Assembly (NCBI GenBank): GCA_947632275.1
Contig: CANROR010000070.1
Coordinates: forward strand, 1-6,022
From: an uncultured Bacilli bacterium
GTDB lineage: Bacteria; Bacillota_I; Bacilli_A; RF39; UBA660
Direction of reading: 5' to 3'
DNA length: 6,022 bases
Positions 1 through 5,825 of this stretch are shown piece after piece (positions within the stretch are counted from its first letter, which is position 1; every line of letters starts with the position of its first letter). Below the pieces are notes generated by a model. That model saw nothing but the letters and a program-made list of their open reading frames with translations. It had not been told where the DNA came from and searched no databases. A program made the position numbers and the translations under genes.

Positions 1-65
1 ATGCGGGAAAGCTGCACGTACGGATTTGTGAGGGTTGCATGGGGTAACCTGTGCTTCTACTCGAT
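1..65 (+). mobile_element. Group II intron, 3' end (domain V 3' arm, domain VI, 3' splice site)
   Basis: The first 27 bases read as the distal part of domain V: GCGG (3-6) pairs with CTGC (12-15) around a GAAA-type loop, followed by the AC bulge and GTACGG arm typical of bacterial introns. The catalytic triad strand lies just outside the window. Domain VI follows: a 7-bp stem 37-43/48-54 capped by a GTAA tetraloop, with basal pairs 30-32/60-62 and 33-34/57-58 leaving A59 bulged as the likely branch point, seven bases from the end. The intron ends CTACTCGAT at 65, matching the common CTACTCGAY 3' boundary. Any reverse-transcriptase ORF would lie upstream, out of view. The intron stops only 29 bp before the next start codon, so that gene's original promoter is probably on the far side of it. 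Confidence 0.88.
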
Positions 66-70
66 TAATT

Positions 71-97
71 ATGGGTGAAAGTAGGATTTAGCCCATG
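71..97 (+). promoter_or_regulatory. Possible start-occluding hairpin with the RBS in its loop
   Basis: ATGGGT (71-76) can pair with GCCCAT (91-96), five Watson-Crick pairs plus one G-U. The 14-base loop holds the only Shine-Dalgarno candidate (GTAGGA, 81-86, 8 bases before the ATG), and the first two bases of the ATG at 95-97 are in the stem. In the spliced or unspliced transcript this could damp initiation. The stem is short, so chance is possible. Confidence 0.3.
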
Positions 98-1456
98 AAA
101 AGAAAAATAATATTAAGTACCATATTAATTTTGATAATTGCATTAAGCTTGGTTTTAATATATCCTAAAAAAGAAAATGAAATAATGAAAAATAAAAGTA
201 GTAAAAAGAATAATTTTCTAAGTATTATGATTGAAGAACAAGCCGGAACGGGTAAATATAATGAAATGGATGAATTTCCCCAATCTGGATATATTTTAAA
301 TTATAATTTAAGTAAGTGTTTAAATGGTAGCAAAATAAAATTTGAAGATGGTAGTATATCCGTAATTGGCAACAAAACTGATCGTTGTTATGTTTATTTT
401 GATTATGATGCTTTAGGCAGTTTATGTCGTAATCAAAATATGTCCGAATGTTTTGTTAAAAATTATAAAAAAGATGGTTCCATAATTTATCATGATGGTT
501 TACCTGACTATGAAGGCATGGCAAATTCTGATTTGGAAGCTGGCGATTTAAGTTATCGTTATATAGGTGGCAATGCTATAGTAAAAAATTATGTTTGCTT
601 AGATGGAACAACTACAAGTGGAGCATGTAATAGTGATGATTTATATCGAATTATTGGTTTATTTAAAAATAGTAATGACCAATATGAAATAAAATTAATT
701 AAAGCCACGCTTGCAACCGTTGTGGAACTTGGTGATCAAAATGCCAAAATTTCCGATGAAGATCTTACGCCGAGCGCTTATTTTTCAGATACTAGTTATT
801 ATTGGAATAATACCGATAAAGAACATGTCGATTTTAATGATAAAAATAGTAACACCAATACCAATATGTGGCAATATAGTAACTTAAATAAAGTAAATTT
901 AAATAATTTTTATTATAAATATATAACGAATAAAGTTTCATTTTTAAAAGATAATATAACTAATCATACATGGATAACTGGGGGTTATGCGGATAGTGAT
1001 TTAGATGCTAAAGCAACCTATGATGAAGAATTAGGTACCGGAAGAATAAAAGAAAATGATAATGTATGTTATACTCAAGGGAATATTGCTACCCCAAGAT
1101 TGTGCACAAAAGAAGATATAGAATATACAGATCATATAGGATTAATGTATATTTCAGATTATATGTATGCAACATTGCCAGAAAAATGGATCAAAACAGC
1201 ATTAAATTATAAAGACCAAGATGTTAGTATTAATAATTGGATGTTTATAGGAAAGAATGAGTGGAGTATTTCTCGCCTTTCATATAATGGTATTTATGCA
1301 AGAGATATTCGTTCCAATGCTAGTGCTTTTTATGGAACCAATGTTGTATATAATCTTAATGTTGTTCGGCCAGTTTTCTATATTTCCTTTGATGTTAAAT
1401 TAAAGGAAGGCAATGGCAGTAAAGAAAATCCTTTTAGATTAAATTTTAATAAATAA
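95..1456 (+). CDS. Membrane-anchored extracytoplasmic protein with paired cysteines, function unknown
   Basis: A 453-residue protein with a Lys/Arg-rich N terminus and a hydrophobic segment at about residues 4-23. There is no lipobox cysteine or clear signal-peptidase site, so it is probably an N-anchored extracytoplasmic protein. All eight cysteines fall after the anchor in four close pairs (75/98, 111/119, 168/178, 325/337), suggesting four local disulfides. From memory of similar proteins in uncultured gut Firmicutes, the recognisable blocks are GTGKYN..FP.SGY (51-66), the C-NGS...CYVYFDY block (75-104), LYRIIGLF (183-190), IGLMYISDY (348-356), a NNWMF..NEWSISR block (380-394), VRPVFYI (424-430) and a Gly/Asn tail GNGSKENPFRL (439-449). 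In such genomes these proteins come as several divergent paralogues and none has a known biochemical role. The ATG at 95 is chosen because the anchor follows directly and GTAGGA lies 8 bases upstream. It stands alone, and no terminator is visible after TAA at 1456. Confidence 0.85.
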   Translation: MKRKIILSTILILIIALSLVLIYPKKENEIMKNKSSKKNNFLSIMIEEQAGTGKYNEMDEFPQSGYILNYNLSKCLNGSKIKFEDGSISVIGNKTDRCYVYFDYDALGSLCRNQNMSECFVKNYKKDGSIIYHDGLPDYEGMANSDLEAGDLSYRYIGGNAIVKNYVCLDGTTTSGACNSDDLYRIIGLFKNSNDQYEIKLIKATLATVVELGDQNAKISDEDLTPSAYFSDTSYYWNNTDKEHVDFNDKNSNTNTNMWQYSNLNKVNLNNFYYKYITNKVSFLKDNITNHTWITGGYADSDLDAKATYDEELGTGRIKENDNVCYTQGNIATPRLCTKEDIEYTDHIGLMYISDYMYATLPEKWIKTALNYKDQDVSINNWMFIGKNEWSISRLSYNGIYARDIRSNASAFYGTNVVYNLNVVRPVFYISFDVKLKEGNGSKENPFRLNFNK

Positions 1457-1459
1457 AAG

Positions 1460-1499
1460 TTGTTTTATCAATAATTTGTTTTATAATATTGTTAGGTGA
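1460..1499 (+). promoter_or_regulatory. Sigma-A-type promoter and RBS of the small gene
   Basis: TTGTTT (1460-1465), a 16-bp spacer and a perfect TATAAT (1482-1487) form a good housekeeping promoter. AGGTGA (1494-1499) follows 7 bases after the -10, about where transcription should begin, so the leader would be only about 13 nt. The 15 bases ending in this -10 match those of the response-regulator promoter at 14 of 15 positions. Confidence 0.65.
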
Positions 1500-1506
1500 A
1501 GAAGAA

Positions 1507-1890
1507 GTGTTTGGACACAAAGAAGATAGCTTGCCCTTTAAGGGGATGAGTGAAGAAGAATATTTAAAACTTAAATATTATTTAGGTTATTGTATAGAAT
1601 TCTCGGAAGATATAAAAAATTTATTTGCGTGCTATGAAAAAGGAATTTTAACTTTAAAAGGAATTTTTTTAAATCGCATTGAAACAAATTTTGAATGTAA
1701 AGGTTATTTTAATGAAGATGCTATGACTTTGTTTATTATTTCAACTATTAAATATCCAGATGGTGAGGAAATATATACGACGGATACTTTTAAATTCTTG
1801 GGGGATACAATAACCGTAACCAGTCATACTGATGAACTGGGGGATAATATTATTGAAATTCCTTATTATGCTTCCAAATTAAAAAGATAA
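1507..1890 (+). CDS. Small hypothetical protein, unrecognised
   Basis: I do not recognise this protein. The frame is open from a TTG at 1489, but that codon lies just two bases after the -10 and upstream of the predicted transcription start. The GTG at 1507, with AGGTGA 7 bases upstream, is the better start and gives 127 residues. It has no signal peptide or membrane segment, so it is predicted cytoplasmic. The first third is acidic and helix-prone (SEEEYLKLKYYLGY). The rest alternates hydrophobic and polar residues, as in a small beta-rich fold (TLKGIFL, FECKGYF, TFKFLGDTITVTSH). It has its own promoter and ends 50 bp before the response-regulator start. The regulator's upstream box begins within its stop codon. 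A functional link to the two-component pair is not shown. Confidence 0.65.
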   Translation: MFGHKEDSLPFKGMSEEEYLKLKYYLGYCIEFSEDIKNLFACYEKGILTLKGIFLNRIETNFECKGYFNEDAMTLFIISTIKYPDGEEIYTTDTFKFLGDTITVTSHTDELGDNIIEIPYYASKLKR

Positions 1891-1936
1891 TTTCATTTGT
1901 TTTTCACAAATTTATTTTATAATGACTCTAGGTGGT
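1887..1936 (+). promoter_or_regulatory. Response-regulator operon promoter with phased TTTCA boxes
   Basis: A perfect TATAAT at 1918-1923 has a -35-like TTGTTT at 1897-1902 (15-bp spacer). Two boxes, ATAATTTCA (1887-1895) and GTTTTTCA (1899-1906), place TTTCA elements at 1891 and 1902, 11 bp apart, the one-turn spacing of direct-repeat sites bound by OmpR-family dimers. An overlapping inverted repeat, ATTTGT/ACAAAT (1895-1900/1906-1911), is also present. TAGGTGGT (1929-1936) is the RBS and decides the ATG at 1941 rather than the in-frame GTG at 1932 inside it. Autoregulation by the encoded regulator is inferred. Confidence 0.6.
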
Positions 1937-1940
1937 TTCC

Positions 1941-2603
1941 ATGAAAGTATTAATTGTTGATGATGAAGAATTAATTAGAAATGTTATTAAAGAATATCTT
2001 TATTTAGAAAATTATGAGGTCCGCGAAGCGAGCAATGGTATTGATGCTCTTAAAATAGTCGAAAAAGAAGATTTTGACATTATTATCATGGATATAATGA
2101 TGCCGAAAATGGATGGATATACGGCTTGTCGCGAAATTAAAAAAATTAAAAATATTCCTTTTTTAATGCTTTCGGCGCGGGGTGAAGAATATGATAAATT
2201 AATTGGCTTTGATTTAGGAATCGATGATTACGTTACGAAACCATTTTCACCTAAAGAATTAGTGGCCCGCATTAAAGCTATAACCAAAAGAAAGAATGTT
2301 TCGGAAAAAATTTTGGAAGTTAAAGGTATCAAAATAGATGATATTGCGCATGAAGTTTATATTGATAACGAAGAAATTGAACTAACACCTAAAGAATATG
2401 AATTATTAAAATATTTCTTAGAAAATAAAAATGTCGCATTATCGCGCGAAAATTTACTCAATAATATTTGGGGTTATGATTTTTATGGCGATGATCGGAC
2501 AATTGATACCCATATTAAAACTTTAAGAAAACATTTAGGTAAATATAAAAATTTGTTAATTACAGTCCGAGGAAGGGGTTATAAATTTGAAGACAAAGAT
2601 TAA
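1941..2603 (+). CDS. OmpR/PhoB-family DNA-binding response regulator
   Basis: A 220-residue cytoplasmic transcription factor, the normal length for this family. Residues 1-116 form the receiver domain: acidic pocket D7-D8, phosphoacceptor D51 in IIIMDIMMPKMDG, the Ser at 78 in FLMLSAR, and invariant K100 in TKPFSPKEL. After a short linker, residues about 124-218 form the winged-helix effector: ELTPKEYELLKYFLENKN, then SRENLLNNIWGY, the recognition-helix region DDRTIDTHIKTLRKHLG and the wing TVRGRGYKF. Phosphorylation by the kinase encoded next would drive dimerisation on direct-repeat DNA. Good candidates for those repeats are the TTTCA boxes in its own promoter and after the kinase gene. The two frames overlap by 17 bp, so they are co-transcribed and probably translationally coupled. 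Subfamily and regulon cannot be assigned from sequence alone, so no gene symbol is given. Confidence 0.95.
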   Translation: MKVLIVDDEELIRNVIKEYLYLENYEVREASNGIDALKIVEKEDFDIIIMDIMMPKMDGYTACREIKKIKNIPFLMLSARGEEYDKLIGFDLGIDDYVTKPFSPKELVARIKAITKRKNVSEKILEVKGIKIDDIAHEVYIDNEEIELTPKEYELLKYFLENKNVALSRENLLNNIWGYDFYGDDRTIDTHIKTLRKHLGKYKNLLITVRGRGYKFEDKD

Positions 2604-3984
2604 AAGAAAACATAGTATTCAAACGAAAACTCTTTTTTATCTTTTTATTTTTAATATTGTTGTTATTTTAATATTATGGTTTTGTCAAATAACGATTTTT
2701 AATAATTATTATGAAAAATATCAATTAGATATCTTAAATAAAATGGTAACTTCTTTGCAAGAAACTAACGAAAGTGATCTTGCCAACCTTTTAGAAGAAG
2801 AAGCTTATAGCAATGATGTTTGTATTGCTATTACTGATGAATATGAATTTTTAGGTTATTATAATTCCAAAATGGATGGTTGTGCTTTAAGACCCAACAA
2901 TGCGACAATAAAGAAAATGATAAATTCCTTTATCGATAGTAAGAAAAATCAACAAACGTATAAATTTATTAATGATGAAAAGCATATTTCCGCGGTTTTA
3001 TCGGCTTTGAAATATCATGATAAATATATTTTTATGTATTCTAATTTGGAAGATATCTCAGTGGTAACAACCGTTATTAAAAAACAATTATTTTATTTAA
3101 CTATTGTGGCTTGTTTTGTAGCTATTATTATTTCCGCATTTCTTGCAGAAAAATTAACTAATCCAATTAAAAAAATAACGAAGAAAGCATCTTTACTTGG
3201 CAAAGGCAATTATGCTATTGAATTTGACGAAAGTGATATAAAAGAAATAGATGAATTATCGCTTACTTTAACTCAAGCGAAAAATGAATTAAGTAAAACC
3301 GATGAACTTCGAAGAGATTTGATGGCTAATGTTTCTCATGATTTAAAAACGCCTTTAACAATGATTAAAGCTTATGCCGAAATGATTAAAGATATTTCTT
3401 ACAAAGATAAAAAGAAAATGCAAGAGCATTTAGATATAATAATTGATGAAACAGATCGCCTTACTTTATTAGTTAACGATATTTTAGATTTATCACGTTT
3501 ACAAGCCGGTTCTCATGAAGAATTAGCTAAAGAAACTTTTGATCTCGCCAAAGAAATTAAAGATATTATGCAAAAATACGAAATTATTAAAGAAACCGAG
3601 AAATATAATTTTATTTTAGATATGCCTGAACAAATTATGATTAAAGCAGATAAAAAAAGAATTAATCAAGTAATTTATAATTTAGTTAATAATGCCATAA
3701 ACTATACGGGTAAAGATAAAACGGTAACCATTAGAGTTACCAAACAGAAAAAAGATTATAAAGTAGAAATAATTGATACAGGTAAAGGCATAAAACCTGA
3801 AGAAATACCATTTATTTGGGATAAATATTATAAAAATGATAAAAAACATCAACGTAATGTGGTATCGACTGGCCTTGGCCTTTCCATTGTTAAACAAATT
3901 TTGGAAGAACATGGCTTTGAATATGGCGTCAAGAGTCAAGAAAATAAAGGTACTTGTTTTTATTTCATAATAAAAGGAAATTAA
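2587..3984 (+). CDS. Membrane sensor histidine kinase (HAMP, HisKA, HATPase)
   Basis: A 465-residue cognate kinase. The order is: basic cytoplasmic tail; TM1 at about 14-37; an extracytoplasmic sensor region of about 130 residues (38-166) containing Cys79 and Cys99, a possible disulfide; TM2 at about 167-187; HAMP linker (188-240) beginning KLTNPIKKI; HisKA with H-box VSHDLKTPL and phosphoacceptor H251; and a HATPase domain with N-box NLVNNAINYT (365-374), G1 DTGKGI (397-402), F-box IPFIWDKYY and G2 TGLGLSIVK (428-436). All catalytic motifs are intact. The sensor region matches nothing I can name, so the stimulus is unknown. The start is a TTG overlapping the regulator's last 17 bp. The AGGAAGGGG at 2570-2578 sits 8 bases upstream, and no ATG occurs before TM1. 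No ABC transporter or other typical target lies alongside. Confidence 0.93.
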   Translation: MKTKIKRKHSIQTKTLFYLFIFNIVVILILWFCQITIFNNYYEKYQLDILNKMVTSLQETNESDLANLLEEEAYSNDVCIAITDEYEFLGYYNSKMDGCALRPNNATIKKMINSFIDSKKNQQTYKFINDEKHISAVLSALKYHDKYIFMYSNLEDISVVTTVIKKQLFYLTIVACFVAIIISAFLAEKLTNPIKKITKKASLLGKGNYAIEFDESDIKEIDELSLTLTQAKNELSKTDELRRDLMANVSHDLKTPLTMIKAYAEMIKDISYKDKKKMQEHLDIIIDETDRLTLLVNDILDLSRLQAGSHEELAKETFDLAKEIKDIMQKYEIIKETEKYNFILDMPEQIMIKADKKRINQVIYNLVNNAINYTGKDKTVTIRVTKQKKDYKVEIIDTGKGIKPEEIPFIWDKYYKNDKKHQRNVVSTGLGLSIVKQILEEHGFEYGVKSQENKGTCFYFIIKGN

Positions 3985-3999
3985 TTTCAATTAATTTCC
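3976..3999 (+). repeat. Perfect 9-bp inverted repeat overlapping the kinase stop codon
   Basis: GGAAATTAA (3976-3984) and TTAATTTCC (3991-3999) are perfect inverted repeats around TTTCAA. The same bases contain a direct repeat, ATTAATTTC at 3980-3988 and 3990-3998, on a 10-bp period. There is no T-tract after it, so a rho-independent terminator is unlikely. As DNA it looks like an operator, and as RNA it could protect the 3' end of the kinase message. Confidence 0.55.
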
Positions 4000-4044
4000 A
4001 TATAGTTTTCACAAATTTAGTTTATTATGTTAATTGTAAGGAGG
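3980..4044 (+). promoter_or_regulatory. Second copy of the response-regulator promoter module, plus RBS
   Basis: Bases 4006-4029 match 1901-1924 at 22 of 24 positions, with TTTTCACA followed at identical spacing by the -10 (TATTAT, 4023-4028). No good -35 is seen (TATAGT at 4001-4006), so an activator would probably be needed. Three TTTC-type boxes lie upstream, with TTTCA/TTTCC/TTTCA starting at 3985, 3995 and 4007 (steps of 10 and 12 bp). AAGGAGG (4038-4044), the strongest Shine-Dalgarno in the window, follows the predicted start of transcription. Control by the adjacent OmpR-family regulator is inferred. Confidence 0.5.
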
Positions 4045-4132
4045 CATGATATTAAAAATTTAAACAATACTAACTTATAATAAAAACTCAAAACTCACAC
4101 TTTTAAAAATGGGATTAATCTCCCATTTTTTT
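4035..4132 (+). ncRNA. Candidate short transcript (small RNA or orphaned leader)
   Basis: Between the promoter copy and the terminator lies about 100 nt with no convincing gene. The ATG at 4046 is only 1 base from AAGGAGG and opens a 5-codon frame (MILKI). An ATT at 4051 would give 9 codons. The stretch also holds a tandem AAAACTC (4083-4089, 4090-4096) and a TATAAT (4076-4081) lacking a -35. The transcript could be a regulator-controlled small RNA exposing a free GGAGG, or the remains of a leader whose coding sequence was deleted. The 5' end is predicted from the -10 only. Confidence 0.35.
4105..4132 (+). terminator. Rho-independent terminator
   Basis: AAAAATGGGA (4105-4114) pairs perfectly with TCCCATTTTT (4121-4130) around the 6-base loop TTAATC, and the T run continues to 4132. 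It would end the short transcript and any read-through from the regulator/kinase operon. The flanking A run makes it potentially bidirectional, though no minus-strand gene needs it. Confidence 0.85.
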
Positions 4133-4163
4133 ATGGATGATTTTGGAAAAATGTGATATAAAG

Positions 4164-4208
4164 TTCAAAAATAGTCGGAATTTTGTGATAAATTATCCTT
4201 GTGAGGTG
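4164..4208 (+). promoter_or_regulatory. Weak promoter and RBS of the ATPase gene
   Basis: TTCAAA (4164-4169), 17 bp, then GATAAA (4187-4192) with a TG one base before it is the best promoter match between the upstream terminator and the gene. Both hexamers match at only 4 of 6 bases. GAGGTG (4203-4208) is a good RBS 6 bases before the ATG at 4215 and fixes that start over the in-frame ATG at 4137. Confidence 0.35.
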
Positions 4209-4214
4209 TTGAAT

Positions 4215-5036
4215 ATGGAAAGACTAAAAAGAAAAATTGATATATTTTTAAGTAATTGGAAAAAAGATAAAGACCATTTACCATTAATTGTAAAAGGCGC
4301 AAGACAAGATGGTAAGACTAATGCTATTGAGTATTTTGCTCAAAATAATTACGAAAATTTTATTAGTATTAATTTTATTTTACAACCACAATATAAATCT
4401 ATATTTGATAATGGTTATGAAGTAGATGCAATTATTAAGAACATTTCGTTAATTAATCCTAATTATGAATTTATTCCTCAAAAAACTTTAATCTTTTTTG
4501 ATGAAATACAGGATTGCATTAAAGTTGCTACTTCTTTGAAAGCTTTTAAAATAGATGGCCGTTTTGATGTTATTTGTTCAGGATCATTCATGGGAATAAA
4601 TTATAAAGAGATAGAATCAAATAGTGTGGGATATAAGCAAGACTATGAGAATTTAAGAGAAAATAAAAATTTTAATACCTATAAAGGAGCTATATATGAA
4701 AATATTGTTGGCGATATGCTAGTAAAAGCAGGATATGATTTATATTTTTATAAAAATAAAAAGGGAACTTTAGAAATGGATTTTTTTATTAGAGATAAAG
4801 ATTCCTTAATTCCTGACGAAGTGAAAGCAAGTAATAATTCTAGTATTTCTTTAAATAAATTAATTGATGATAAAAAATATCAAGAGATAAAATGGGGAAT
4901 TAAGTTAGGATTATGTAACATTGGCTTTAATGGTAAGTTTTATACGTTTCCTTATTTTTTAACTTTTTTATTAAAAAGATTTTTAAAAGAAAAAATGTCA
5001 AATGACATTTTAACGAAAATAAATAAAGATAAATAA
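4215..5036 (+). CDS. AAA (AAA_14)/DUF4143-type ATPase with an apparent internal deletion
   Basis: 273 residues from the ATG at 4215. The N-terminal half is an AAA_14-type P-loop ATPase: Walker A GARQDGKT (28-35), where the family usually has GARQVGKT, Walker B LIFFDEIQD (92-100), and the following SGS motif CSGSFMGINY (121-130). The C-terminal part is the end of a DUF4143-like PD-(D/E)XK nuclease fold: GAIYENIVGDMLVKAGYD (158-175), MDFF with D189, and DEVKA with E202 and K204. Relatives I recall run to more than 400 residues and continue after ..GYK.DYE with a MYSMDFEEFLW-type segment and a winged-helix region. Here DYE (143-145) passes straight into NLRENKNFNTYKGA, so about 150-180 residues seem missing in frame near 4644-4655. 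The product may be a decayed remnant. Its last 27 bp overlap convergent uppP. Family role (defence, maintenance or toxin-like) is unsettled. Confidence 0.8.
   Translation: MERLKRKIDIFLSNWKKDKDHLPLIVKGARQDGKTNAIEYFAQNNYENFISINFILQPQYKSIFDNGYEVDAIIKNISLINPNYEFIPQKTLIFFDEIQDCIKVATSLKAFKIDGRFDVICSGSFMGINYKEIESNSVGYKQDYENLRENKNFNTYKGAIYENIVGDMLVKAGYDLYFYKNKKGTLEMDFFIRDKDSLIPDEVKASNNSSISLNKLIDDKKYQEIKWGIKLGLCNIGFNGKFYTFPYFLTFLLKRFLKEKMSNDILTKINKDK
4985..5011 (-). terminator. uppP terminator embedded in the end of the ATPase gene
   Basis: Read on the minus strand, AAAATGTC (5011-5004) and GACATTTT (4999-4992) form a perfect 8-bp stem with loop ATTT, continuing into a T-rich tail (TTTTTTCTTTT through 4985). 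It begins within the uppP stop codon (5012-5010). On the plus strand the same bases encode KMSNDIL near the ATPase C terminus, so ribosomes would mask the hairpin there. Confidence 0.7.
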
Positions 5037-5819
5037 GGCTAAAACTAAGCAATAAATAGAAAACTTCCAAAGGTTACCTTTTTTAACTAAATTACTTAAC
5101 CATTGATAAGCTAAATAAGTAACTATACCGGCACTTATTAAACCGATAGTATAAGGTAAAATCATATCACTTAGATTTGGCGTTGCCATCAAATCACTTA
5201 CCCCTAATAACATTGTAGCTAAACTAACTGGGAAATAGAGAATAAAAGTATATTTTAAAGCCGTTTCTCGTTTTAATTTACATAAAAGACAAGCAACTAG
5301 GACTGTTCCACTTCTAGATATCCCAGGGACAATGGTTACGGCTTGGAATAAACCAATAATAATGGCATCTTTTAAAGTGATATCTTTATCTTCTTTTTCG
5401 CCTTTAATATTTTTAACTATAAATAACATTAAAGCTGTAATAAGAAAAGCGAACGCTAGACCTTTTAAATTATATAAATTTTCTAATTTTTCTTTAAAGA
5501 TAATACCGGTGATACCAACGGGAATCGTACTAATCACAATATACCAACAATATTTAAATTTATTTAAATTACTTTTTCTTTTTTCTTTATTAAAGATATA
5601 AGTAAAGAAAGATTTAATTAAATCCACAATATCTTTCCAAAAGATAATTAAAATGGCTATAAAAGAACCAAAATTAGATATTATTTCAAAGTTTAGAGAA
5701 TTAAATAAATTAGTGTTAAATAATTGTTTAAAAAGGAAAATATGGCCACTGCTAGAAATTGGTAAAGGTTCCGTTAAACCTTGAATAATTCCTAAGATTA
5801 TATATTTTAATAAATTCAT
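5010..5819 (-). CDS. uppP: Undecaprenyl-diphosphate phosphatase (BacA/UppP family)
   Basis: Integral membrane enzyme that dephosphorylates undecaprenyl diphosphate to the monophosphate, recycling the lipid carrier for peptidoglycan and other wall polymers. Raised dosage classically gives bacitracin resistance. From the ATG at 5819 it is 269 residues, the usual length. The (E/Q)xxxE motif is Q13-GLT-E17, followed by PLPISSSGH (18-26) with H26. The second signature is VPGISRSGT (164-172) with R169. FEIISNFGSFIAILIIFW (44-61) matches the family's conserved helix, and about eight hydrophobic segments run to the C terminus. The upstream in-frame ATG at 5831 is rejected because GGTG (5829-5826) is an RBS 6 bases before the ATG at 5819. 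P18 replaces the more usual aromatic residue in TE(F/W)LP. It is monocistronic and convergent with the ATPase gene. Confidence 0.96.
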   Translation of the reverse strand: MNLLKYIILGIIQGLTEPLPISSSGHIFLFKQLFNTNLFNSLNFEIISNFGSFIAILIIFWKDIVDLIKSFFTYIFNKEKRKSNLNKFKYCWYIVISTIPVGITGIIFKEKLENLYNLKGLAFAFLITALMLFIVKNIKGEKEDKDITLKDAIIIGLFQAVTIVPGISRSGTVLVACLLCKLKRETALKYTFILYFPVSLATMLLGVSDLMATPNLSDMILPYTIGLISAGIVTYLAYQWLSNLVKKGNLWKFSIYCLVLALFIFIYFR

Positions 5820-5825
5820 TACTAT

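Noticed and set aside
1489..1506. TTG at 1489 as start of the small gene
   Set aside because: It overlaps the predicted transcription start region, just 2 bases after TATAAT, and has no RBS. GTG 1507 has AGGTGA at the right distance.
3682..3990. 102-codon minus-strand open frame under the kinase gene
   Set aside because: Antisense to the conserved HATPase domain, Phe/Ile-rich low-complexity translation typical of the reverse strand of AT-rich genes, and no RBS or family resemblance.
4076..4081. TATAAT as a separate promoter before the terminator
   Set aside because: No -35 at 16-18 bp, and transcription from it would end within about 50 bases at the hairpin.
4137..4214. 26-codon N-terminal extension of the ATPase from ATG 4137
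   Set aside because: It begins right at the upstream terminator's end and would be translated through the likely promoter. The family N terminus starts at MERLKRKID, and GAGGTG precedes ATG 4215.
5069..5084. AAAGG-TTA-CCTTT followed by Ts as a plus-strand terminator for the ATPase gene
   Set aside because: Only a 5-bp, mostly A/U stem with a 3-base loop, inside uppP codons, so too weak to call.
5332..5601. 89-codon plus-strand open frame inside uppP
   Set aside because: It lies opposite the conserved transmembrane core and SRSG motif of uppP, and its translation has no recognisable features.
95..5819. Alternative genetic code (TGA = Trp) as in Mollicutes
   Set aside because: Trp positions in conserved motifs are TGG (for example IWGY in the regulator), no in-frame TGA is needed, and all six genes end in TAA.
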